Below the pieces are notes generated by a model. The model did no database searches, was not told the DNA's origin, and saw nothing but the letters and a program-made list of their open reading frames with translations. The position numbers and the translations under genes were made by a program. Below, piece by piece: positions 1-8,480 of a DNA stretch of 64,000 bases. How positions within the stretch are numbered: the stretch's first letter is position 1; each line of letters begins with the position of its first letter. Source of the DNA: Candidatus Electryonea clarkiae (GTDB lineage Bacteria; Electryoneota; Electryoneia; Electryoneales; Electryoneaceae); the NCBI GenBank assembly GCA_030765455.1, contig JAVCCM010000103.1, positions 62,001-126,000 on the forward strand, written 5' to 3'.

Positions 1-1369
1 CGAAAAAATGTCGAAGACCAAAGGGAACGTTGTAGCCCCTGTACCCATGATGGACAAATACGGCGCTGATGCGGTTCGCTGGTCATTTTTACGAAACAAT
101 CCCTGGCTGCCGGTTCGGTTCGGCGAGGAAGCATTAAAAGAATCGTTACGTCAGATATTTATTCCTCTATGGAATGCCTACAGCTTCCTGGTCACGTATG
201 CGAATGTCGATCATTGGGAACCCGGCAATACAAATGAGATGTCGGAACCCACTCTTATCGACAAGTGGATAATGGCTTGTTATCAGGATTTGATCGAAGA
301 GGTAACTAAACACCTTGAAGCGTATGATGTAATGCCTGCTGCATCAGCGATTACTGATTTCGTTGACAGGTTAACCAATTGGTACATACGTCGCAGCCGA
401 CGCAGATTCTGGAAAAGCGATGAACTCCAGGACAAAAATCGTGCATATAAAACTCTGCATGAGGTACTCGTCGGTCTGAGTAAAATTATTGCTCCATTTG
501 CTCCATTTATTTCAGAAGAGATTTACAGTAATCTCGCTAAAAACTATATTGAAAATGCTAAAGATTCAGTGCATCTTGAAGATTGGCTTGAACCGGATAC
601 TGAGTGGCAGAATGCCGACCTGAAACAGCGGATGGATTATGTCCGTAAAATTGTGTCCCTTGGGCATGCGGCGAGAAATGATGGGAAGCTAAAAGTTCGT
701 CAACCGCTGAAAACCCTGTTTATCGTTGCAAACGGAAATGACAGGCAAGCCGTAGATGGGCTCAAAGACCTTGTCATTGACGAGCTGAATATTAAAGATA
801 TACAATTCGTTGAATCACGTTCTGAGTTGATTTCATGGAGTGTGAAGGCGAACTTCAAAAAACTTGGTCCCAGGTTCGGCAAAGATATGAAAAGCTGGAC
901 TGATCGGATCATGCAAGCCTCTCAAGATCAAATAGATTTGTGGGCTGACGGAAAACCTGTTATTTTAAATGGTGAAAGTTTTGAGCCTGATGATGTGATT
1001 TTAGAGGAAAACGCAGGCGAAAACAAAATAGTAAAAGTAGAATCCGGTTTGACAATCGCCCTTGACCTTCAGCTTGATGAAACTTTACTTGATGAGGGAT
1101 ATGCAAGAGAATTGATCAATAAGATCCAGAACCGGAGAAAAGAAAGAAATCTTGAAGTAACTCAAAGAATTTCATTGCAAATTCAATGTGATGAGAGGTT
1201 AACAAAAGCATTTGAGGGATACAGGGTATTAATCGAGCGCGAAGTTTTGGCTGTCGATTTAAGATTGGAACCATTATCCCGAGATGAGGGATTAATAAAA
1301 GTGAATGATCATAATGTCTGGTTCGAACTGGAAACAGACGTTACAATAAAGGATAGAGGTGTAAAATGA
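1..1369 (+). CDS. ileS: Isoleucyl-tRNA synthetase, C-terminal part (5' end outside window)
   Basis: Charges tRNA-Ile with isoleucine in the cytoplasm. The window opens inside the gene: codons 2-16 read EKMSK, so the class-I KMSKS signature (here KMSKT, then GNVV) is cut only at its upstream side. It is followed by the anticodon-binding helical domain (tryptophan-rich NWYIRRSRRRFW stretch) and a C-terminal domain of the kind found in eukaryote-like IleS2 enzymes (RELINKIQNRRKERNLEV, then beta-rich sequence), not the four-cysteine zinc finger that ends the type-1 enzyme. About 455 residues follow the KMSKS loop, which suits the longer type 2. The stop overlaps the next start (ATGA). The gene continues upstream, so length and HIGH motif cannot be seen. 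Confidence 0.95.
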   Translation, partial: EKMSKTKGNVVAPVPMMDKYGADAVRWSFLRNNPWLPVRFGEEALKESLRQIFIPLWNAYSFLVTYANVDHWEPGNTNEMSEPTLIDKWIMACYQDLIEEVTKHLEAYDVMPAASAITDFVDRLTNWYIRRSRRRFWKSDELQDKNRAYKTLHEVLVGLSKIIAPFAPFISEEIYSNLAKNYIENAKDSVHLEDWLEPDTEWQNADLKQRMDYVRKIVSLGHAARNDGKLKVRQPLKTLFIVANGNDRQAVDGLKDLVIDELNIKDIQFVESRSELISWSVKANFKKLGPRFGKDMKSWTDRIMQASQDQIDLWADGKPVILNGESFEPDDVILEENAGENKIVKVESGLTIALDLQLDETLLDEGYARELINKIQNRRKERNLEVTQRISLQIQCDERLTKAFEGYRVLIEREVLAVDLRLEPLSRDEGLIKVNDHNVWFELETDVTIKDRGVK

Positions 1370-1776
1370 GTGACAACACCTATGATGACGGTAAGCGTCG
1401 CTACAAGTTTGAAGACCTGAAATATTTTCGGGAGATCATCGAAAAAAAGCAAAAAGCGGTCCTCAAGGAAATAGGTTACCTTGAAGAAAATTCTTTGAAG
1501 CGTGTCGATGAATATTCCGGTGACAGTTCTACTTATACTTTGCACATGGCGGATCAGGGAACTGATGCGCAGGAAAAAGAAAAAGCATTCCTGTTTGCAT
1601 CACGTGAAAACAAGTTCCTGAACCATTTAGGACGTGCAATGCGCAGGATGGATGAGGGTACTTACGGTCTTTGTATGGAATGCAGTAAACCCATTCAATA
1701 TGCTCGCCTTGAAGCTGTTCCCCATGCTACGCTCTGCATAGATTGTAAAAAAGCACGTGAGGAAACGGGATATTGA
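1366..1776 (+). CDS. DksA/TraR-family C4 zinc-finger protein
   Basis: Small (136 aa) charged helical protein ending in a TraR/DksA zinc finger: CMEC and, 17 residues later, CIDC, after the typical GTYGLCMEC lead-in. Members bind in the secondary channel of RNA polymerase and modulate initiation, or serve as small regulators of less clear role; E. coli DksA is slightly longer (151 aa). The N-terminal half is a coiled-coil-like region with an acidic stretch. It starts with ATG inside the ileS stop and ends in a TGA that overlaps the TTG start of lspA. A DksA-like gene between ileS and lspA is common in several phyla. The family is clear; whether it acts as a true ppGpp partner is not shown. Confidence 0.88.
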   Translation: MSDNTYDDGKRRYKFEDLKYFREIIEKKQKAVLKEIGYLEENSLKRVDEYSGDSSTYTLHMADQGTDAQEKEKAFLFASRENKFLNHLGRAMRRMDEGTYGLCMECSKPIQYARLEAVPHATLCIDCKKAREETGY

Positions 1777-2387
1777 ATCAATTGCAGTCACGTTCTGCAC
1801 CATGGATTTTAGTTCTCATTGTGATCGTTGCTGATCAGGTCACGAAGTATATTGTTATGTCCTCAATGAAGCTGCATCAGTCAATTTCAGTGATCGGCGA
1901 TACATTAAGATGGACCTATGTTCAGAATTCCGGGATGGCTTTCAGTATTAAACTATTAGAAGGAAGATTACTGGGAATCATTTCAATAATTGCTACAATC
2001 GTTTTTGCCTTTATCTTAATTAAATCCAGGCGTGAAGCGCCAATGTTTCAACTGATAATCGGTGCTATAATTGGTGGAGCAATAGGAAATTCCATTGATC
2101 GTCTAAGGTTTGGTTACGTGATTGATTTTATAGATGTAAACCTCCCTGATTGGTGGATGGATAGATGGCCGGTTTTTAATATTGCCGACTCTGCCGTATC
2201 TGTTAGCGTTGTATTATTAATTTCGATTATAATTCTTCGTCCCGGATTCATGATGGCGTCACCTTCGACAGTTGTTGAGACAGACATCCAGGATGGGCTG
2301 AATTCGAATTTTGATATTGAGACAAATGAACAATATGAACCTGGGAACAGCAGCGAATCATCGAATATGAAGGGTAATCAGGATTGA
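1773..2387 (+). CDS. lspA: Lipoprotein signal peptidase (signal peptidase II)
   Basis: Inner-membrane aspartyl protease that removes signal peptides from prolipoproteins; the window encodes several lipoproteins that need it. Four hydrophobic segments and the family blocks are present: QNSGMAFS, GNSIDRLRFGYVIDFIDV and FNIADSAVSV. The catalytic pair should be Asp118 (in VIDF) and Asp139 (in IADS). Translation starts at TTG overlapping the TGA of the DksA-like gene, so the two are coupled. At 204 aa it is longer than usual (about 160) because of a hydrophilic, acidic, Asn/Ser/Glu-rich tail of about 45 residues after the last membrane segment; the tail has no recognised role. Confidence 0.96.
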   Translation: MNQLQSRSAPWILVLIVIVADQVTKYIVMSSMKLHQSISVIGDTLRWTYVQNSGMAFSIKLLEGRLLGIISIIATIVFAFILIKSRREAPMFQLIIGAIIGGAIGNSIDRLRFGYVIDFIDVNLPDWWMDRWPVFNIADSAVSVSVVLLISIIILRPGFMMASPSTVVETDIQDGLNSNFDIETNEQYEPGNSSESSNMKGNQD

Positions 2388-3169
2388 AACACTTTATTAA
2401 GTACTTGACAAAGGCGCCCCTCCTCTGGGCGCTTATTTTTATTAGCACTGTTTCAGCCAAGGACAAGTATTTCCCGAATCCAACTGGATTCGTCAATGAC
2501 TATGCCGGCATTTTGAAAAAAAATCAATTATATGCACTCGAAAATCTATGTAAAGAAGCAAAGGAAAAAGCAAATATAGAGATTGCCATAATCTTAATGG
2601 AAACCATACCGGATAACCAGGCAATATCATCATATACAGTAGAACTTGGACATCACTGGGGTGTAGGAGGCAAAGGCGCTGACCGTGGTGCAGTATTACT
2701 TTACAAGACCGGAAGAACGGGTGTCAAGAGAGATATATATCTTGCCACCGGGTATGGATTAGAAGGTTTTATTCCTGATGCGAAAGCAGGCAGGATATTA
2801 GATGAAATTACAGTTCCTCTTCTGAAAAAAAATGATGTCGTGAATGCATTAGGTTCGACTATCTCGACTATAGTTGGAATCGTAGAACCGGAAGTTCGTC
2901 TGACCGGCGCTCCCGAACCTCGAAAAGTTTCTGATAACAGCAGAGAACGTTCAGGATCCAGACGCGGACCGGGATTTATACTGATGCTGTTCATATTAAT
3001 GGCGCTTTTTGGTCCCCGTGGATTCAGAGGTTTGTTTTTTGGAATGTTGTTGGGATCAGCTATGGGAGGCAGGGGAAGTTGGGGATCAGGCGGCGGAGGT
3101 TTTGGCGGCGGATTCGGTGGTTTCGGCGGTGGCGGTTTTGGCGGCGGCGGAGCGGGAAGATCCTTTTAA
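2384..3169 (+). CDS. TPM-domain exported membrane protein, glycine-rich tail
   Basis: A signal peptide (residues about 1-25) is followed by a TPM domain (about 30-165; FVNDYAGIL near the start, GYGLEG later), a transmembrane segment near residues 195-220 and a C-terminal tail of GGGFGGGFGG-type repeats ending GRSF. This is the YgcG/TPM_phosphatase layout. Plant TPM proteins act in photosystem II repair and some bacterial ones have been linked to membrane-protein homeostasis, but the bacterial activity is not settled. The start is TTG overlapping the lspA stop, so ileS-dksA-lspA-TPM looks like one coupled unit. LemA, a frequent TPM neighbour, lies about 1 kb downstream. A GGC-rich alternative frame in the tail is a shadow. 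Confidence 0.88.
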   Translation: MKHFIKYLTKAPLLWALIFISTVSAKDKYFPNPTGFVNDYAGILKKNQLYALENLCKEAKEKANIEIAIILMETIPDNQAISSYTVELGHHWGVGGKGADRGAVLLYKTGRTGVKRDIYLATGYGLEGFIPDAKAGRILDEITVPLLKKNDVVNALGSTISTIVGIVEPEVRLTGAPEPRKVSDNSRERSGSRRGPGFILMLFILMALFGPRGFRGLFFGMLLGSAMGGRGSWGSGGGGFGGGFGGFGGGGFGGGGAGRSF

Positions 3170-3371
3170 TTTGGAATTTGGAATTAGAAATTAGGAATCT
3201 AAGTATTGACTTATGTTCAGGATTCTTATAGATAAATTCTTAATTTTTATTGTCAAAAGAATTAACGTATTTTGGGTTAAAGAATTCAAATATTTAAGAT
3301 AACACAGTTTATCCTTTTATTAATAATATACAAATAGAATTTTGTTCCGGTTCATCCGGATTGGGAGTTAA

Positions 3372-4103
3372 ATGATGTCTGATATTCCTCAACAGAAAAT
3401 AGATGATGCTGTTGAATCATGGAAGGAATTCTGGAAGGATGATCTTCTGGGGATTTATCTTTATGGATCCGTTGCAAGAGGAGATTGGTCTTCGAAAAGT
3501 TCTGATATAAACCTTCTGCTGCTATTGAAATCCGGCGACTATTATGATCGTTGGTTCGATGCTGCTGCCCTGGTTCGGCGAAGATTTAGAAAAGGTATTG
3601 CCGTACCACTTGTTTTGAATTCAGAATATATGAAAGCCTCACTCGATGTTTATCCGATGGAATTTCTCGATATGAAATTATTTCATCAGACTATTTTTGG
3701 CGATGATATTTTCGAAGAACTTACAATAAATCCGGAGCATTTAAGATTGCAGGCAGAACGTGAAATCAAAGGCAAATGGGTTCAATTACGCCAGGCAGCC
3801 CTTGAGCACGGTGGGAATACAACCGATATGCGAAATCTTCTTGCTATGACAATGCCAACCTGGGTATCGGTATTCCAGGCTCTAATATTTCTCGAAGGCA
3901 GCGAAGTTCCAGCAGAAAAGAAAAATGTCGTTCAGCGTGGCGCTGAACTGGCGAATCTGAATCCGGAGATATTCCTGGACATAGAGCGTCTGCGGCGGTT
4001 AAAATCTTCTTTGAACAGGGTAAAAGCCAGGGAATTACTCCTGAAAACACTGAGAGAGATTGACCTGTTATCCGGATTTATTGATAAGTATCAATCAAAA
4101 TAG
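3372..4103 (+). CDS. Nucleotidyltransferase-fold protein with altered catalytic triad
   Basis: Residues about 27-50 show the pol-beta nucleotidyltransferase signature: YGSVARGDWSSKSSDIN, that is GS followed by the acidic D-x-D position. Here the second acid is Asn47 (DIN instead of DID/DLD), so metal binding may be weakened unless a third acid compensates. The rest (about 190 residues) is helical and unlike MNT-type antitoxin partners. The gene has its own ribosome site (GGGAG, nine bases upstream) and sits alone between the TPM gene and lemA, which are often direct neighbours. Possible roles are a nucleotidyl- or AMP-transferase on a protein or small molecule, or a degenerate family member; no substrate can be named. 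Confidence 0.7.
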   Translation: MMSDIPQQKIDDAVESWKEFWKDDLLGIYLYGSVARGDWSSKSSDINLLLLLKSGDYYDRWFDAAALVRRRFRKGIAVPLVLNSEYMKASLDVYPMEFLDMKLFHQTIFGDDIFEELTINPEHLRLQAEREIKGKWVQLRQAALEHGGNTTDMRNLLAMTMPTWVSVFQALIFLEGSEVPAEKKNVVQRGAELANLNPEIFLDIERLRRLKSSLNRVKARELLLKTLREIDLLSGFIDKYQSK

Positions 4104-4208
4104 ACTGTTGATATGGTATATGAATAATTACTAATGCAATAATGACAAAAGCGAGATTTAAAGGCTTTAGAATATTTGATTTGAAAGATTTTAATTTTGG
4201 AGTAAGTT

Positions 4209-4784
4209 GTGAAGCGAAGTACGATTATTTTACTTATTGTTGTCGGGATAATTTTATTTGGAGCCCTGTCTGTATATTCCTTTGTAAAAGGAACTTATAA
4301 TGCGATCGTCCGTCTCGATGAGACCGTTGCCGGGGGATGGGCAGAGGTTGAAAACAATCTACAACGCCGCTTTGATTTGATACCCAACCTGGTAAATACG
4401 GTGAAGGGTTTTGCAGCCCAGGAAAAGGATATTTTACTTGGAGTCACTGAAGCACGTGCAAAAGTTGGAGGTGCAGGTAATATTCCCGACAAAATGGCAG
4501 CAGAGAATCAACTATCAGGAGCTTTATCACGTTTGCTGATGGTTGTTGAGAATTATCCGCAACTCAAATCCGATGGTAATTTTCAATCATTGCAGGATGA
4601 ACTTGCAGGCACCGAGAACCGGATTGCAGTAGCCCGCAAACGTTATAATGAATCAGTTAAAGCTTATAACATGACAATCCGTCAGTTTCCACAAAACATG
4701 ATTGCAAATAATTTCGGATTTGAAAAGAAAGAGTTTTTCCAGGCGCCTGAAGGAGCAGAAACAGTCCCGACTGTGGAATTCTAA
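4209..4784 (+). CDS. lemA: LemA family membrane protein
   Basis: A 191-aa protein with one N-terminal transmembrane segment (residues about 5-27) and a long helical domain with the family pattern: YNAIVRLDETV, then NNLQRRFDLIPNLVNTVKG, and a final Tyr/Asn-rich helix (YNESVKAYN) ending near FGFEKKEFF. LemA proteins are widespread and face the outside with a short N-terminal tail; their molecular role is poorly understood. The start is GTG at 4209 after GGAGTAAG. It ends two bases before the SAM-hydrolase-like gene, so the two are almost certainly co-transcribed. Confidence 0.93.
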   Translation: MKRSTIILLIVVGIILFGALSVYSFVKGTYNAIVRLDETVAGGWAEVENNLQRRFDLIPNLVNTVKGFAAQEKDILLGVTEARAKVGGAGNIPDKMAAENQLSGALSRLLMVVENYPQLKSDGNFQSLQDELAGTENRIAVARKRYNESVKAYNMTIRQFPQNMIANNFGFEKKEFFQAPEGAETVPTVEF

Positions 4785-4786
4785 CT

Positions 4787-5569
4787 ATGTCAAAATTTCA
4801 ACCAGGTGGAATTATAAGCCTGATGACAGATTTTGGAATCGAAGACGATTACTCAGGATTATTGCATGCTGCAATCCTTGGTATAAATTCAAAAGTCCGA
4901 GTAGTGGATCTTTGCCATACAATACCACCGGGTGACATCGAAACAGCATCTTTCATCCTTAGTCATGATTATCGTTATTTCCCAGAGGGGACTGTATTTG
5001 TCGCAATAGTCGATCCGGGAGTAGGTAGCGAGCGAGAGATACTGGCAGCTCTTGTTAATAATTATATATTTCTTGCTCCGGACAATGGGTTGTTACATCC
5101 AATTTTGTTGGAATCTGAACAGGCTGATGTGTATCTGGTGGAGAATGAATCTTATTTCTTGTCTGATGTATCTTCCACTTTTCATGGACGAGATATATTT
5201 GCTCCAGTCGCTGCACATTTAGCCTCTGGTCTTGATATCAGCGAGCTTGGCAGGAGGGCTGAAACCTGGAATAAAACCATCGAAATCTGTCCTGAGCGAC
5301 GTGAAGACAAAACAGTCGGGAAAGTTATATACGTTGATAGATTCGGTAATTTAATTACAAATATTCCATCTGAAATATTGGAAACGCATTCCATAACAAT
5401 TGCAAAAATGAAACTTCGGCGAGTTGAAACATTTTCAGAGGGCAAACCAAACGAAGTCGTTTGCCTCGCAGGAAGTAAGGAAACTGTTGAAATTGTCAGC
5501 AATGGTGGAAATGCTTTTCAAATTGCAGGTTTCGAGGCAGGAACGGTTATTGTCGCGAGCCCAGCATAA
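4787..5569 (+). CDS. SAM hydroxide adenosyltransferase (DUF62 family)
   Basis: Belongs to the family that includes fluorinase/chlorinase; the common members hydrolyse S-adenosylmethionine to adenosine and methionine. Visible marks: MTDFG at residues 13-17, IVDPGVGSERE with Asp76 and Arg83, and FHGRD with His133. The Asp-Arg-His triad and its spacing (7 and 50 residues) match the hydrolase type, not the halogenases. It starts two bases after lemA. There is no obvious ribosome site apart from the end of lemA, which supports coupling. Length (260 aa) is normal. The reaction is assigned by family only. Confidence 0.9.
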   Translation: MSKFQPGGIISLMTDFGIEDDYSGLLHAAILGINSKVRVVDLCHTIPPGDIETASFILSHDYRYFPEGTVFVAIVDPGVGSEREILAALVNNYIFLAPDNGLLHPILLESEQADVYLVENESYFLSDVSSTFHGRDIFAPVAAHLASGLDISELGRRAETWNKTIEICPERREDKTVGKVIYVDRFGNLITNIPSEILETHSITIAKMKLRRVETFSEGKPNEVVCLAGSKETVEIVSNGGNAFQIAGFEAGTVIVASPA

Positions 5570-5695
5570 TTTTCTGATGATGTTTTTGATATTGGATAGG
5601 TGAAGTAAACCTGTCCTCGACATTTCAAGGGAAAATGATTGTCTGTTTTTTATGATATCTTTGAATTGAAGATTTCATCATTTTGTGAGGAAGAT

Positions 5696-7099
5696 ATGAG
5701 TGCAGGAATAGAGTTGGATATTACCCGGATGCTGGCTGATGTGATTGGTCAGGACAACGGAGTGAGCCGGGATTCAATTGAAACTGAGTGGTATCGAGTT
5801 CAAGCAGTAATTCAGGGTCTGGAAGCAAAGCGGAAGGCGGGTGATTTGCCTTTTTATGATCTGCCTGATGATGTGGAGACTGTTCAACGCATAGAGGATT
5901 ATGCTTCGAATGCCCGGAATCGCTTTAAAAACATAGTTGTTTTGGGGATCGGTGGCAGCTCATTAGGGGCAATTGCACTAAGGGAATCTTTAATACCATT
6001 TTCCAACAGTTTCCTTCCGGATAAAACCGAAAATGGGCTTCGCCTGTTTGTTCCGGACAATCCTGACCCGGAATATCTCGGAGCCATTATGGATTTATGT
6101 CCACCGGAAGAAACACTCTATAATGTCGTCACAAAATCCGGTGGTACCGCTGAAACTATAGCTGCTTATCTAACTATACTCACCCCCCTGAAAAAAGCAT
6201 TAAAAGACAAATATCATGAGCACTTGGTCTTTACCACTGATCCGAATAAAGGAAGCCTTCGTCAAATTGCGCGAACGGAAAGTGTAAGCACTTTTTCTAT
6301 TCCACAGGGTGTTGGTGGCAGATTCTCAGTTCTGACCTCCGTAGGTCTTCTCCCTGCTGCGTTGATGGGAATAGATATCAGACGCTTACTCAATGGTGCT
6401 GCTAACCAGCGCGAAAACGTTTTCAATGATAATTTCGAGCGAAATCCTTCAGCAGCTTTTGCATTGCTTCAGTACCTGTCGGATAAGCGGCATGATCAGA
6501 GAATTCACGTGATGATGCCTTATGCAAATGCATTGTACAGGATTGCAGACTGGTTCAGGCAGCTTTGGGCGGAATCACTCGGAAAAAGAAGAAATCTCCA
6601 GGGCGATGATATCTGGGCAGGACCTACTCCCATAGCAGCACTCGGAGCAACTGACCAGCACAGTCAGGTGCAGCTTTATATCGAAGGGCCGAATGACAAG
6701 ACATTTACTTTCCTGATCCCGAAATCATTCCGAAGAGAACTGAAAATAGGCGTTCATCACCGTGATATAGATAGCATGAGTTATCTTGCAGGAAAGAATC
6801 TTGGCACACTTCTCCTCGCTGAAGCTGAAGCAACCCAAAGAGCTTTAACTGCGGCACATAGACCGAATATGGCGTTTATATTGGAAGAGATTTCGCCCGA
6901 GATTATCGGTGGTTTGATGTACTTGCTGGAAGCGGCAACTGTTGTAGCCGGTGGTCTCTATGGAGTCAATCCGCTTGATCAGCCTGGAGTTGAAGATGGA
7001 AAAATCGCCACATATGCCTTGATGGGGAGGGAAGGATATGAAGATATAAGAGCTGAAATTGAGAAAGAACGAAACCGAAAGCCGTTCATCATTCATTAA
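5696..7099 (+). CDS. pgi: Glucose-6-phosphate isomerase
   Basis: Interconverts glucose-6-phosphate and fructose-6-phosphate in the cytoplasm. Motifs: VVLGIGGSSLGA (first SIS domain, sugar-phosphate loop), VVTKSGGTAET, IPQGVGGRFSV, QLWAESLGKR and ATDQHSQVQLY, giving two SIS domains over about 467 residues. The ATG at 5696 follows GAGGAAG closely and begins MSAGIELD; an upstream in-frame TTG at 5639 would add 19 residues without homology to the fold and with no good ribosome site. Single gene with about 125 bases upstream and a short gap to the next gene, so it may share a transcript with it. Confidence 0.95.
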   Translation: MSAGIELDITRMLADVIGQDNGVSRDSIETEWYRVQAVIQGLEAKRKAGDLPFYDLPDDVETVQRIEDYASNARNRFKNIVVLGIGGSSLGAIALRESLIPFSNSFLPDKTENGLRLFVPDNPDPEYLGAIMDLCPPEETLYNVVTKSGGTAETIAAYLTILTPLKKALKDKYHEHLVFTTDPNKGSLRQIARTESVSTFSIPQGVGGRFSVLTSVGLLPAALMGIDIRRLLNGAANQRENVFNDNFERNPSAAFALLQYLSDKRHDQRIHVMMPYANALYRIADWFRQLWAESLGKRRNLQGDDIWAGPTPIAALGATDQHSQVQLYIEGPNDKTFTFLIPKSFRRELKIGVHHRDIDSMSYLAGKNLGTLLLAEAEATQRALTAAHRPNMAFILEEISPEIIGGLMYLLEAATVVAGGLYGVNPLDQPGVEDGKIATYALMGREGYEDIRAEIEKERNRKPFIIH

Positions 7100-7137
7100 T
7101 ATATCCTGGACTTAATAGACGTTTTGGAGTTAAATAG

Positions 7138-8178
7138 TTGGCAGAAGTTATAGAAATATTCATGTCGGGAATGGAAATACCATCTTCTCCTGATGGAATT
7201 CAAACATCTTACCTGATCCTTAGTGGAGAAGTGTCACTTCATCGTAAGAAGCTTCAGGGTTATGGTTTTCTGACATTGCTGAAACCGGGTGATGTTGTTT
7301 TCCCTGAAAATATTTTCAGCTCTTCGATTGATGACCGGTCAGCTTATGCGGTCACAGATGTAAAAGCTGTGCCTCTCAATGGCGGAAACCTTGTTGAACG
7401 TCTAAGGACTACTCCGGATTGGCTATCTGAGTGGGTCATGGAACGGCTAAGGGTTGAGCTTGGAATAAAAAAACGAATGGTTGCAGCGCTTCCCGGTATC
7501 TTCTCTTTGTGCAGTTTAATGTACAACCTTATGTTTACATTCGGGAAAACCATCTCTCCCGGCAGCTTGAAAACTTATGCACGACCATTGATGGAAGAAA
7601 TTGCCAAAATACTACCACCGCCAAGGATTAGCCTGTATTCTTTCTTCTCAGCTTTGTCAGAAACCGGATTGATTGATTTTCGAAAAGGGGATTCATTGTC
7701 GGAGTCGATACTTATTCCTGATGAAAATCTTTTTATTGCATTTCTTGTATTTCTTCAACGCAAAGCAGGTCTCCCGACAGGATTATACAATGGTAAAGGC
7801 AAGGATAGTAAAATAGAGTTATCCCGTGAGGCAGGATTGCTAATAGAAGCTTTATTCCAGGATAAAGATATCGGGCAAAGGTTTTTCGATCCTGAGCGGG
7901 CAGTTGTACATCTCCCTGAAGAAAAAATAACAGAATTATTCAAGATACAAGGACTAGGGGATGATCTGGGTTTAAGTCATTCTGCAATTGATGAATTGCA
8001 GCAACATGGAGCCTTTACGCTGGCTCAAGACAATCACGTGGCATCTGTTTTTGTAAATTTAAGAAACTTATTAAGAATTAATATCGCATCTGATCTTGAG
8101 GAAAACTTCAGCGATATTCTGGAATATATTTGCCAGGCATTTATTGAATTGAGAACAAATGCTGAACGTTCAATTTAG
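7138..8178 (+). CDS. Cyclic-nucleotide-binding-like (cupin-type) domain protein, function unknown
   Basis: The N-terminal 110 residues resemble a cNMP-binding beta-roll: SYLILSGEVSLHRKK, then LLKPGDVVFPENIF and a further strand, the layout of regulators such as CRP. I do not see the phosphate-binding cassette (FGE...RA), so nucleotide binding is doubtful. The remaining 230 residues are helical, with no helix-turn-helix that I can recognise and no membrane segment. The start is TTG at 7138. It lies 38 bases after pgi in the same direction. Either a ligand-binding regulator or a scaffold; not assigned. Confidence 0.6.
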   Translation: MAEVIEIFMSGMEIPSSPDGIQTSYLILSGEVSLHRKKLQGYGFLTLLKPGDVVFPENIFSSSIDDRSAYAVTDVKAVPLNGGNLVERLRTTPDWLSEWVMERLRVELGIKKRMVAALPGIFSLCSLMYNLMFTFGKTISPGSLKTYARPLMEEIAKILPPPRISLYSFFSALSETGLIDFRKGDSLSESILIPDENLFIAFLVFLQRKAGLPTGLYNGKGKDSKIELSREAGLLIEALFQDKDIGQRFFDPERAVVHLPEEKITELFKIQGLGDDLGLSHSAIDELQQHGAFTLAQDNHVASVFVNLRNLLRINIASDLEENFSDILEYICQAFIELRTNAERSI

Positions 8179-8182
8179 CATT

Positions 8183-8290
8183 AGTTCAGAGTTCAACCTT
8201 CAGGTTGCAAAGACACGCTGAAGCGTGAACTCTGAACTCTACTCGCTGAAGAGCGAACTCTGCACTCTGCACGCTGAAGAGCGAACTCTA
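8183..8290. repeat. Cluster of short palindromes joined by GAACTC / GAGTTC
   Basis: Between two genes lie GAGTTC + AACCTTCAGGTT (8189-8206), CACGCTGAAGCGTG + GAACTC (8214-8232), and two copies of CGCTGAAGAGCG + GAACTC (8244-8260, 8272-8288). Each is a 4-6 bp stem with a TGAA/TTCA-type loop. The same design occurs at 35108-35154 and 36186-36253 with different stem bases. This looks like a REP-type dispersed palindrome family. Confidence 0.75.
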
Positions 8291-8480
8291 AACCGAAACG
8301 AATTATTCAATGACTTCCCCCAGTACTCCCGGATTATTACGTCTTTCCCCAGGTTCAATTCATTGATCAAATGCAATTGGCGAGTTATATTACTTGTCTA
8401 ACAAGAAATCAACTTTGATGCGGTGGTCTTGCCAAACGCAAGATAAACGCATCGATCAGAACAATAGAGGATTCAGTAGC

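Noticed and set aside
3009..3194. Val/Ala-rich small frame in the glycine-rich tail of the TPM gene
   Set aside because: It is the +1 reading of GGC/GGT repeats; the annotated frame has the expected Gly tail.
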